Source: an uncultured Cellvibrionales bacterium (GTDB lineage: Bacteria > Pseudomonadota > Gammaproteobacteria > Pseudomonadales > Porticoccaceae). Taken from it: 64,000 bases of DNA. Positions 56,241-64,000 of this stretch are shown one piece after another. Positions within the stretch are counted from its first letter, which is position 1. Each line of letters starts with the position of its first letter. The notes beneath the pieces were generated by a model that ran no database searches, was not told the DNA's origin, and saw only the letters and a list, made by a program, of their open reading frames with translations. The position numbers were made by a program, and so were the translations under genes. The stretch is from contig CAJWCO010000004.1 in the NCBI GenBank assembly GCA_913031145.1, positions 38,018 through 102,017 of the forward strand, in the 5' to 3' direction.

Positions 56241-56774
56241 TTATGGGTTATTCTCTAAGTCGGTAATTAAGGCATTGCCACGGATGGTGTCAATGAAGGG
56301 CGGATGTGCCCACCGAGGGCTTTTGTAGGCACTTTTACTGTGATTTTTTAGTGCGTGTCTCAGGCTCTCAGTGAGTGCTGCGCAAGGTAGCTGCCAGTTT
56401 TTATAGCCTGTTCGAATAACATCGAAATATCCTTGTGAGGGCACGCCATAACCGTATCCGGGGTTCATAATGTAGGTTGTAACGCGAAGTATCTTGCGAT
56501 CAAACCGCAAAGACAGATGCTCTTTTCGATACAGTTTTGGGTAATTCTCATAGTGATCTAGCGCGTCTTCACAGGTGTTTGTTATACGATAAACTCCCAC
56601 TGGCACGGAGGACCCGACCACCGGGATGATGTCGGCCACCCCGCGGAAGACCAGCTGCCAATTTTCTAGTGTAGCGGTTCCGACCCGCTCAGCAGCTGGG
56701 CAACGTTGGTGCATTTGTTGGTGATTGAGGTTAGACCCATACGCAGCGTAGTAATCGTTTACTGTCTTATTCAT
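56241..56774 (-). CDS. Gamma-glutamylcyclotransferase-like protein
   Basis: A 177-residue cytosolic protein of the AIG2/GGCT fold. The substrate-loop motif YGSNL is at residues 12-16, and the putative catalytic Glu76 is in LDHYENYP. Members cyclise gamma-glutamyl groups to 5-oxoproline or cleave gamma-glutamylamines; which applies here is not clear. It converges on the small exported gene with 15 bases between. Confidence 0.9.
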   Translation of the reverse strand: MNKTVNDYYAAYGSNLNHQQMHQRCPAAERVGTATLENWQLVFRGVADIIPVVGSSVPVGVYRITNTCEDALDHYENYPKLYRKEHLSLRFDRKILRVTTYIMNPGYGYGVPSQGYFDVIRTGYKNWQLPCAALTESLRHALKNHSKSAYKSPRWAHPPFIDTIRGNALITDLENNP

Positions 56775-57624
56775 CGTTTCGGTTGCACCAGTGCAGTGAC
56801 TCCAGTGGATAGCTCATTGTAACTGGACGCATAAAAAATTCTGCTTGATCGGGTTAATTTTTTCGTGATATGACATTTATTTTTCCCGCAAACGTGTTCG
56901 CAGGCTACGTCTGATGTATACAGTCGGAGTGTTCATAACACAAAATTAACGGCACGAATGATAGTTTGTATCGCATTTTTTGCGGCGGCTGACGACGCGT
57001 AATCGCTGTAAATGGTGCTGTGCGCACTGCAATTGGGTGTTGATTTGTAACAACTGCGGCCGCGTATATTTTACTCAAAGACTTCGTCGAGGGGCCATCA
57101 AGGTGCTGCATAGCCCGTGCGATTAAAGTCAAAATCGGCGGTCGCAAAATTCGTAAGGCTGCGTCATATTGACTGATTAACTGCCTCGATCCCTTTGCGC
57201 TCGATCATTAACAGTGCTGTCAGTGAGACCGTCTAATAAAGATTTCCGACCGTTCGATTTGATGGCGTGTTCGTGCTGTTTATCGGCCCTACCGGCTCAT
57301 TAAAGCGCATGCTGGCATTGTTGGTCGCCGACAGTGCGGCATTGTGAAAGTCCATCGTGAAGCAACGGACGACGACGCGGCGGCTTTTTGCTGCGCGTTT
57401 TGCAAGGGGACATTTCGCAGTGCTCTTAAATAATCGCTTAGTATTCATTACCATTAGTTACTATACTCAAGCTTGAATGTTACGGCGTTAGCGGCAATGA
57501 TTCGACATGCTCAGGGTTCTTGGGTAGCTGGAGAAAAGCGGAGATACAAAAAAGTGTTCGCTTTTATGCCGATAGTCGGCGATATATGTTTGTATTTTGG
57601 TGGAATTTTTAAGGGCGGGGATGC
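56775..57624. other. Gene-poor stretch of 850 bases
   Basis: Frames on the minus strand at 56905-57147 and 57233-57454 show no family likeness. A Cys-rich plus-strand frame lies at 56980-57126 and is described separately. The last 100 bases probably carry the promoter of the following repeat protein. Confidence 0.5.
56980..57126 (+). other. Possible Cys-rich mini-protein
   Basis: A 48-codon frame starting at TTG holds seven Cys, with CKWCCAHC and, ten residues on, CNNC. This spacing resembles a zinc ribbon or treble-clef knuckle. It has no clear ribosome site and a rare start codon, so it may be chance. Confidence 0.2.
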
Positions 57625-59214
57625 ATGGCCGAAGCGTCGGAAAGAATGAAGCTCGATGAGTACATGCTTGCTAAGGGCATGACTAAAGAGCAGGTTTTTC
57701 AGGCTATTTCGAGAAAAGAAATCTCGGGAAGTTTTGTTGCTGGCGAGTGGATGATTTTGGACGACAACTTAATCGTTGAAGCGGCGGCTGTCTTGTCAGA
57801 AGAAAATCAGAAACTCGATGCTCGTTTGGCTCGTGAGCGGGATGAGGCCATTGCCAAGATTGCCATGGCGCAGACCTTGGCGAAAACAGCGCAAAAAGAA
57901 GCACGTAAGTCGACGGAACCGAAAATTAACAAACCCGCTGTTTCACCCCCCTCTCCCCCGAGAGAGGGCCCTAAATCCGAAGTTTTGAAAGCCCCAATCC
58001 CTGAGACCCCGCCACCCTCGACCGAAAACGGATTGGGCGGAGGAAAATTAGACTTGAGAAAGTCGGGTATGGCTGAAAGCATTTTAGCCGAAGCACGTGA
58101 ATTAGCCTTGGGTGCAAGGCCTGCAGAGTCGCAGGCGCCAACAAAGCCGCCGCCGCAGCAGTTGGGTAGCTTAGCGGCTGGAATTCTAGCAGAAGCTCGA
58201 GATTTAGCTAAGTTACACGACGACATGGCGGTAACAGCCGGCCTGTCCACAGGCTCTGCACCCGATATGCCAGGCCGTGACAAGCCGAAAATACCGAAAT
58301 TTATCGCCCGCCAGTTCGACGACGAGGCCCGCCAAGAAGACGAAGAGGAGACGGAAGAGCGCTGGAAAACTAAGCTGGATGATTACGTCGTTGATAAAGG
58401 TATTAGTATGGAAGAAGCCTTTAAGATGATCACAAGAAAACAAGTCAATGGACAGTTCGTCGGCGGTGCTTGGTATATCGTAGATAACGATCAAGAGCAT
58501 GCAGAACGAAAGCGTAATGCGGCGGCGAGCGCGGCGGTTGCCGAACAGCAATTGCGTGCGGAACAAGCAAGGCAAGAGCAATTGCGCCGCAAATCTGCTC
58601 GCCGCAAGATTAAAATGGGCGAGTACATGATGGAAAAAGGCCTGCAAAAGGAGCAGGTCTTTAAGCAGATCCAGACAAAGACTATTGAGGGGCATTTTGA
58701 CAGCGGGGAATGGTTCATTCTTGAGAGTGAAGAGGACTTCATTGAGCGAGAACGACTAGCCGAGATAGAGCAACAAGCCCTAAACGAGTTAGAGAAGGCC
58801 AAAGAGGAAGCTTATAAGGAGCGTCGACACGAAGCTGCGCTACAGGACGGTCTCAATGAAGAGGAACGCGCTCGCGCATTGAATATGCCTTTTATCACCG
58901 ACGCTAAGTTTGCAGATCGGGCTGTGGTGAGGACCATCGGAGTCGTTCAGGGTAGCACAGTGCGAGCTAAGGGATTACCCAGTGAATTAAGCAACGATGT
59001 TGCAGCGCTGCCAGGAGCGGAACTGGTGAGTTTCACTGCAGACCTAATCGACGCGCGTGCGCAAGCAATTGACCGCATGAAGATTCAGGCTTTTGTTCAA
59101 GGGGCCAATGCGGTGATTTCGACGAATTTCAGTACCTCGATGATCGACCTCGGTGCGATCGAAATATTGGTTTATGGGACAGCAGTAGTGGTTGCGTCGC
59201 CTCCCACCGTGTGA
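57625..59214 (+). CDS. Three-repeat excisionase-like protein with YbjQ-like C-terminal domain
   Basis: A 529-residue soluble protein with an unusual layout. A 40-residue unit occurs three times, at residues 8-46, 249-288 and 329-368: a Lys-x-x-x-Tyr helix, KGMTKEQVFQAI, then an I.G.F..G.WyI strand. The pattern resembles the helix-wing of excisionase/MerR-type DNA-binding domains. Units are joined by charged coiled-coil and Pro-rich linkers. A short helix is also duplicated (ILAEAREL at 153-160 and ILAEARDL at 187-194). Residues about 421-525 resemble YbjQ/UPF0145, a pentameric domain of unknown function. AGGGCGGGG precedes the ATG at 57625. Function unknown; it stands alone before the thiolase gene. 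Confidence 0.8.
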   Translation: MAEASERMKLDEYMLAKGMTKEQVFQAISRKEISGSFVAGEWMILDDNLIVEAAAVLSEENQKLDARLARERDEAIAKIAMAQTLAKTAQKEARKSTEPKINKPAVSPPSPPREGPKSEVLKAPIPETPPPSTENGLGGGKLDLRKSGMAESILAEARELALGARPAESQAPTKPPPQQLGSLAAGILAEARDLAKLHDDMAVTAGLSTGSAPDMPGRDKPKIPKFIARQFDDEARQEDEEETEERWKTKLDDYVVDKGISMEEAFKMITRKQVNGQFVGGAWYIVDNDQEHAERKRNAAASAAVAEQQLRAEQARQEQLRRKSARRKIKMGEYMMEKGLQKEQVFKQIQTKTIEGHFDSGEWFILESEEDFIERERLAEIEQQALNELEKAKEEAYKERRHEAALQDGLNEEERARALNMPFITDAKFADRAVVRTIGVVQGSTVRAKGLPSELSNDVAALPGAELVSFTADLIDARAQAIDRMKIQAFVQGANAVISTNFSTSMIDLGAIEILVYGTAVVVASPPTV

Positions 59215-59486
59215 GCGTTTTAGGTGGCGCGCGTGAACGCTTTAATAGGCATTGGATGCTCTGCTTTGCGGTGAACATTGACAGGTGGCTAGTGGCTCGC
59301 TTCGCGCAGTTGCGTATCTCGGGAACAACAGTCAGTGCGAGACCATTTTGCGGTTATTAAGATGTTTCGGCGGGGCTTGTGTTTATCAGGAGCAAAAGAG
59401 TCGTTGAAGCACAATTTTATGTGTGAATTTAGGATCTGTGGCCTACACTTATAAAGCCAGTATCTTGTTCGTTCGGAGAGTTAAGC

Positions 59487-60695
59487 ATGAGCCAAACCGC
59501 CTATATTTATGACGCGATTCGCACACCGAGAAGCAAGGGTAAACAAGACGGATCCCTTCACGAAGTCAAACCAATCGAATTAGGGGCAGGATTGTTACGT
59601 GCCCTCAAGCAGCGCCATGACTTAGATACCGCTTACGTCGACGATGTGCTTATGGGCTGTGTTTCTCCCGTTTCTGAACAGGGCAGTGATGTTGCAAAAA
59701 TGATAGTGCAAAAAGCGGGGTGGGATGAGTCCGTGGCCGGCGTTCAGCTAAACCGTTTTTGCGCATCGGGACTTGAGGCAGTCAATATGGGAGCACAAAA
59801 GATTGCTTCTGGTTGGGAGCAATTAGTTGTCGCTGGGGGCGTCGAGTCCATGTCGCGTGTGCCGATGGGGAGTGATGGCGGTGCGTGGAGCGGCGATGCC
59901 GCATTTGCGGTAGAAACAAGCGTGGTACCTCAAGGTATCGGAGCGGACACAATCGCAACGTTAGATGGATTTTCACGAGAAGATGTCGATGCTTATGCAC
60001 TGGAATCGCAGCGTCGCGCGAGCCACGCGCGTGACAGCGGTTATTTCGATGGCTCCGTGGTACCCGTGGTGGACATCAATGGGTTTGAGATTTTAAGGCG
60101 CGATGATTTTATTAAACCGCAGAGCACTCTCGAGGGGTTAGCGGCTCTCCGTGCGTCTTTTGAGTCGATGGGTGGCATGGGCTTTGACGATCTGGTCCTC
60201 AAAAAATACAATTTCCTCGATCGTATCCACCATGTCCACACACCCGGAAATTCATCTGGGATTGTTGACGGAGCTAGTGCGGTGTTGATTGGGAGTAAAC
60301 AGGCAGGGCGAGACCTGGGTCTGAAAGCCCGAGGGCGTGTTGTTGCCGGCGCTATTTTAGCGTCTGACCCGATCATTATGCTGACAGCGCCAGGACCCTC
60401 TGCACGTAAATGCCTAAAAACTGCGGGTCTATCGATAAAAGATATCGATCTTTGGGAAATTAATGAAGCGTTTGCTGCGGTGGCATTACGGTATATGCGA
60501 GATCTTGCTCTTGATCATGCCGTGACCAATGTTAATGGCGGCGCCATCGCTTTAGGTCACCCGCTGGGTGCCACGGGCGCGATGTTGGTCAGTACGATGT
60601 TAGACGAGTTAGAGCGTCGTGATTTATACCGAGGAATGTTATCTCTGTGCGTGGGGGGAGGTATGGGAATCTCCTGCATTATCGAGCGCGCATAA
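59487..60695 (+). CDS. Acetyl-CoA C-acyltransferase (thiolase)
   Basis: A 402-residue degradative thiolase that cleaves 3-ketoacyl-CoA in beta-oxidation. The acylated Cys92 is in NRFCASGLEA, NEAFA carries the oxyanion Asn, His358 is in LGHPLGATGA and Cys388 in CVGGGMG. GGAGAG before the ATG at 59487 supports this start. The hydratase/dehydrogenase partner gene follows after 47 bases, so the pair forms a fatty-acid oxidation operon with the thiolase first. Confidence 0.95.
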   Translation: MSQTAYIYDAIRTPRSKGKQDGSLHEVKPIELGAGLLRALKQRHDLDTAYVDDVLMGCVSPVSEQGSDVAKMIVQKAGWDESVAGVQLNRFCASGLEAVNMGAQKIASGWEQLVVAGGVESMSRVPMGSDGGAWSGDAAFAVETSVVPQGIGADTIATLDGFSREDVDAYALESQRRASHARDSGYFDGSVVPVVDINGFEILRRDDFIKPQSTLEGLAALRASFESMGGMGFDDLVLKKYNFLDRIHHVHTPGNSSGIVDGASAVLIGSKQAGRDLGLKARGRVVAGAILASDPIIMLTAPGPSARKCLKTAGLSIKDIDLWEINEAFAAVALRYMRDLALDHAVTNVNGGAIALGHPLGATGAMLVSTMLDELERRDLYRGMLSLCVGGGMGISCIIERA

Positions 60696-60742
60696 CATTA
60701 TTCTGATTTGACGCCAGTGTCCGCTAAGATAAAGGTGAATCG

Positions 60743-62890
60743 ATGAGTAGTTTTAATTACGAAAAAGATCCGCAAGGCATTGTCACTCTCACCATGGATA
60801 TGGCAGGGCCCGTTAATACGATTAATGCCGAGTATCAAGCGGCGATGCAAGAATCGATTGATCGATTAGAGCATGAACCGGCGCTAACCGGCGTTATTTT
60901 GGCATCGGCAAAAAAAGTCTTTGTGGCCGGCGCCGATCTTAACGCCTTAGTGTGTGCCACTGCGGAGCAATCAACTGAAATTTATCAAAATATTGTTGCG
61001 TTAAAGCGAGACCTTAGGCGCTTAGAAAAGTTACCTGTGCCCGTTGTCGCTGCCATAAACGGTGCGGCATTGGGCGGTGGTTACGAACTGTGTTTGGCGT
61101 GTAATTACCGCATCGCCCTCAACGAGCCGGAGGTACGTATTGGATTTCCAGAAGTCGCTTTGGGATTGTTTCCTGCGAGTGGGGGTGTTGTCCGTTTGAC
61201 CCATTTATTGGGTGTTGAAAAGGCCTTAGAGATTATTTTGGGCAGTCAACAGATGGGGCCGAGTAACGCGTTGGCGAGGGGTTTGGTTGATCATTTGGTG
61301 GCGTCTAAGGCGACGTTGATAGCATCCGCCAAAGAGTGGATTTTCACGCATCAATCTGATGCCGATGCGGCGGTGCAACCTTGGGACCGCAAGGGCCGCC
61401 GAATCCCTGGAGGATCTATCCATGCGCCAAGAAATGCTCAATATGCGGCAGTAGCTCCTGCTATGTTGCATAAAAAGACGCGAGGCCTGATGCCTAATGC
61501 AGTCGCTGCCATGGATATTGCCTTTCAGGCAAGCATACTCGACGTGGATACGGCCTTGCGGATCGAAAGCCGCGCCGCTGTAAAAATCGTCACTAGTGCG
61601 GTGGCCAAGAACATGATTACGGCTTTTTTCTTCCAACTGAACATGATTAAGTCCGGGGCAAGTCGACCTGCACAAGTTAAGCAAACGTCAGTCCGCAAAT
61701 TGGGCGTTATCGGCGCGGGCATGATGGGCCAGGGAATCGCCTATGTCGCGGCAGCCGCGGGTGTGGATGTCGTGTTAAAAGACAAGACGCAGGACGCTGC
61801 CGATGCAGGCAAAGCTCATGCAGAGAAGCTCGTCGCTAAACAGCTTGCGAAGGGCAAATTAGATACGGCTGACGCGGACGCTATTTTAGCGTCTATTGTC
61901 GCAACAACCGAAGATGAGCATCTGGTCGGTTGCGATTTGATCATAGAAGCTGTGTTTGAAAATATAGCATTAAAAAATTCCCTGGTCGCCACTACGGAAC
62001 ATTGTCTCGCCGCAGACGGTTTCTGGAGTTCAAATACGTCAACGCTGCCTATTACTCAGCTAGCCGAGGCGAGTGTGAACCCTGAACGTTTTATTGGTAT
62101 TCACTTTTTCTCTCCTGTGGATAAAATGCCACTGGTCGAGATTATTGCCGGTGAAAAGACCAGTGACGAGGCATTGTCTAAGGCATTTGACTTTGCACGG
62201 CAGATCGGCAAGATACCCATTGTGGTGAATGACTCCCTCGGTTTTTTTACGTCGCGCACTTTTAGTTCATATTTAGACGAAGGCGCCCAATTGCTCGTAG
62301 AGGGCGTGCATCCAATCAGAATAGAAAACCTTGGCAAAGCAACAGGAATGCCTTTGGGGCCACTTCAGGTGCAAGATGAGACCAGTCTAGAACTCAGCCG
62401 TAAGATTTCTGAAACTTGGGCCGCCATGGGTGTTGCGGATCAGTGGGGCAGCGGCGAGACGCAACGTCGCGTCGTCAAAGACATGATCACAGATAATGGA
62501 CGAGGAGGGCGTCACCACGGGGGAGGGTTCTATGAATACTTTGAGGATGGCACCAAAACCATCTGGTCTGGGTTGTATGATCTTTATTTTGATCCGAAAG
62601 TGGTCCTTCCAGATAAGGATATTTCGGACCGGCTGATGTTTAGACAGGTGATTGAAACTTTAAAGTGTTACCAAAGTGGCGTATTGCGAAGTGTTGCAGA
62701 TGCCAATATTGGATCTATTATGGGTATTGGTGCGCCCGCGCACACGGGCGGTTTTATACAGTTCGTTAACACTTACGGGTTTGAGGCTTTTATCATGCGT
62801 TGCGATGAGTTGATGCACCTTTATGGCGACCGATTTAGCTGCCCCGATATTGTAAGACAGCGCGCTGCGAGCGGTGAGCTATTCACCTAA
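60743..62890 (+). CDS. Fatty-acid oxidation multifunctional enzyme (enoyl-CoA hydratase / 3-hydroxyacyl-CoA dehydrogenase)
   Basis: A 715-residue FadB/FadJ-like enzyme. The crotonase domain (about 1-190) has GADLNAL and GAALGGGYELCLACNYR. The NAD-binding domain starts near 318 with GVIGAGMMGQGIA, followed by SNTSTLPI and HFFSPVDKMPLVEII. The helical C-terminal domains complete the dehydrogenase. It performs the second and third steps of beta-oxidation and should complex with the adjacent thiolase. FadB and FadJ types cannot be separated safely here. Confidence 0.95.
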   Translation: MSSFNYEKDPQGIVTLTMDMAGPVNTINAEYQAAMQESIDRLEHEPALTGVILASAKKVFVAGADLNALVCATAEQSTEIYQNIVALKRDLRRLEKLPVPVVAAINGAALGGGYELCLACNYRIALNEPEVRIGFPEVALGLFPASGGVVRLTHLLGVEKALEIILGSQQMGPSNALARGLVDHLVASKATLIASAKEWIFTHQSDADAAVQPWDRKGRRIPGGSIHAPRNAQYAAVAPAMLHKKTRGLMPNAVAAMDIAFQASILDVDTALRIESRAAVKIVTSAVAKNMITAFFFQLNMIKSGASRPAQVKQTSVRKLGVIGAGMMGQGIAYVAAAAGVDVVLKDKTQDAADAGKAHAEKLVAKQLAKGKLDTADADAILASIVATTEDEHLVGCDLIIEAVFENIALKNSLVATTEHCLAADGFWSSNTSTLPITQLAEASVNPERFIGIHFFSPVDKMPLVEIIAGEKTSDEALSKAFDFARQIGKIPIVVNDSLGFFTSRTFSSYLDEGAQLLVEGVHPIRIENLGKATGMPLGPLQVQDETSLELSRKISETWAAMGVADQWGSGETQRRVVKDMITDNGRGGRHHGGGFYEYFEDGTKTIWSGLYDLYFDPKVVLPDKDISDRLMFRQVIETLKCYQSGVLRSVADANIGSIMGIGAPAHTGGFIQFVNTYGFEAFIMRCDELMHLYGDRFSCPDIVRQRAASGELFT

Positions 62891-62961
62891 CACGGATTGA
62901 TTTTAGTAATCGGCGTCCGCCACCCTCGGTGGGGCGATAGTCATTGGCAATGTGGTACTGA

Positions 62962-63333
62962 GTGATGCAGCAGAAAAATGTTTTCGGAGACCCCATTGAG
63001 GCGTGTTGCTATGACCCTATTACGGGTTATTTTCGAGACGGTTTTTGTCGGACCGACGCATTTGACCAAGGCTCGCACACGGTGTGTGCATCGTTATCAG
63101 CCGCGTTCTTAGATTTTTCAAAGCGTCAGGGAAATGACCTCACAACACCGCGTCCTGCGCACAATTTTCCCGGATTAAAAAGTGGGCAATCGTGGTGTTT
63201 ATGTGCTTCTCGTTGGCTTGAGGCAGAGATGGCGGGTTGTGCGCCCCGCGTCTTTCTTCGCCGAAGTAATATGAAAGCGTTGGATGTTGTTCCAATGGCA
63301 CTATTGAAGGAGTACGCGCTAGATCTCGATTAA
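62962..63333 (+). CDS. DUF2237 family protein
   Basis: A 123-residue soluble protein matching DUF2237: NVFGDPIEACCYDPITGYFRDGFC near the start, HTVCASLSAAFLDFSKRQGNDL in the middle, and SGQSWCLCASRWLEA. Cys are numerous and conserved, suggesting metal or redox chemistry; no function is established. It lies 71 bases after the multifunctional enzyme gene, with a short GC-rich hairpin near 62918-62937 between them. Confidence 0.88.
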   Translation: MMQQKNVFGDPIEACCYDPITGYFRDGFCRTDAFDQGSHTVCASLSAAFLDFSKRQGNDLTTPRPAHNFPGLKSGQSWCLCASRWLEAEMAGCAPRVFLRRSNMKALDVVPMALLKEYALDLD

Positions 63334-64000
63334 ACGCACCCGTTCGTTGCTACGACAGTCCTTAAAGACGGCAGTGATTAAACGTTAAGCGAGAGAAGAA
63401 TTTTATCAAAATTGGGTGCTGCCCGACGTACCAAGCCAGAGCTAAAGCGCAATATCGATCAGCTAACAGATGGTTAAGGTTGAGGTATTTGATTGGGGTA
63501 TTGTCGGGGTGGTCGGTATGGGATCACGTTATCGTCTTCTGTTGCGATCACCGATACGTGCAATGCGTGATGAGAGTAGACGTCGCTCTCGAACTTAATG
63601 ACATAACTGTAAAAACCGCGTTGGAATAGACCACCGCCGTCACTTTTTATCAGTGGATATCGAGGCGATCGCTTCATGCCCGCACTTTGAAGACACACTC
63701 GTGGTTACGCACTGAGTTCGAGCAAAACGTGGTCAGGTGAAAGACTTGGCTCAAACTATAAGACCCGCTGACTTTCTGTGGGCCTGGTCGGGTACCCAAA
63801 GTGGACAATTGACCCATGGCAAAGAAAGCTTAATCCTTGCTTGGCTTCACTTGATCTGAGTTTTCTCAAGGGGCCGAATCATTCAAAGTGGTGTGTGACG
63901 GAGTCGCTGAAAACCGCTGAATTTTGGCTTCAACCGATCAAAGTATTCTTCGGCAGATGACAGTTTGTTTCGGTCAACGATTGGGGGTACCGACCTGCGA
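63334..64000. other. Window end without a confident gene
   Basis: No recognised gene. A 74-codon minus-strand frame at 63474-63698 (GTG start) has protein-like composition and may be the relic or part of a gene; the upstream frame is closed by a stop just before it. A 60-codon plus-strand frame at 63778-63960 shows nothing recognisable. Confidence 0.45.

Noticed and set aside
62918..62937. Terminator after the multifunctional beta-oxidation gene
   Set aside because: A GC-rich hairpin is present but no T tract follows, and the next gene is close on the same strand.

Overview
The window looks like chromosomal DNA from a marine-type gammaproteobacterium. Three things suggest this: the gene orders (xseB-ispA-dxs; nuoA to nuoN with nuoC and nuoD fused; grxC-secB; phoBR beside pstSCAB-phoU), the Gram-negative envelope proteins (a porin, Mpl, SecB), and a moderate GC content. 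The exact lineage is not resolved. Nearly everything is housekeeping or core-regulatory. I saw no tRNA or rRNA gene, insertion sequence, prophage or CRISPR array.

Layout. 1-4.7 kb (minus): a pyrophosphate-type phosphofructokinase gene broken by one extra base, an RND/MMPL exporter, and an ABC-F ATPase (uup) cut by the window edge. 4.9-9.2 kb: mpl, dtd, tag and typA in tightly packed convergent pairs. 9.4-13.5 kb: a nitrogen-control module of glutamine synthetase type II followed by ntrB-ntrC, with two sigma-54 promoters and NtrC boxes. 13.5-16.5 kb: secB, an odd glutaredoxin, a cysteine-free rhodanese, a PHP-domain phosphoesterase, a GIY-YIG protein and a conserved hypothetical gene. 16.9-25.8 kb: a phosphate module of phoB-phoR, a porin, and pstS-pstC-pstA-pstB-phoU. 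Pho boxes lie before phoB, before pstS and, on the other strand, before the porin. 26.4-29.6 kb: xseB-ispA-dxs. 30.3-45.7 kb (minus): the complete 13-gene NADH dehydrogenase I operon, followed closely by a gene for a protein with four CBS domains. 46-57 kb: accessory metabolism and transport (secreted family 1 glycosidase, SLC13 and DAACS carboxylate transporters, glutathione reductase, lipoate-ligase-like protein, gamma-glutamylcyclotransferase-like protein) mixed with small exported or lipoprotein orphans. 57.6-63.3 kb: an unusual three-repeat protein with a YbjQ-like domain, then a thiolase and multifunctional beta-oxidation pair and a DUF2237 gene. The last 0.7 kb has no confident gene.

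The two regulatory modules read clearly from the DNA. NtrC sites sit about 110 and 140 bases upstream of the inferred glnII start site, the spacing known from enterobacterial glnA. The three Pho boxes are each followed by a candidate -10 element 10 bases downstream, which argues that the porin is a phosphate-starvation porin. The points most worth a second look are the repeat/YbjQ protein at 57625-59214, GSII in the place normally held by GSI, the neighbouring glutaredoxin and rhodanese that both lack the expected catalytic cysteine, the frameshifted phosphofructokinase, and a long hairpin in a gene-free stretch near 30.07 kb.
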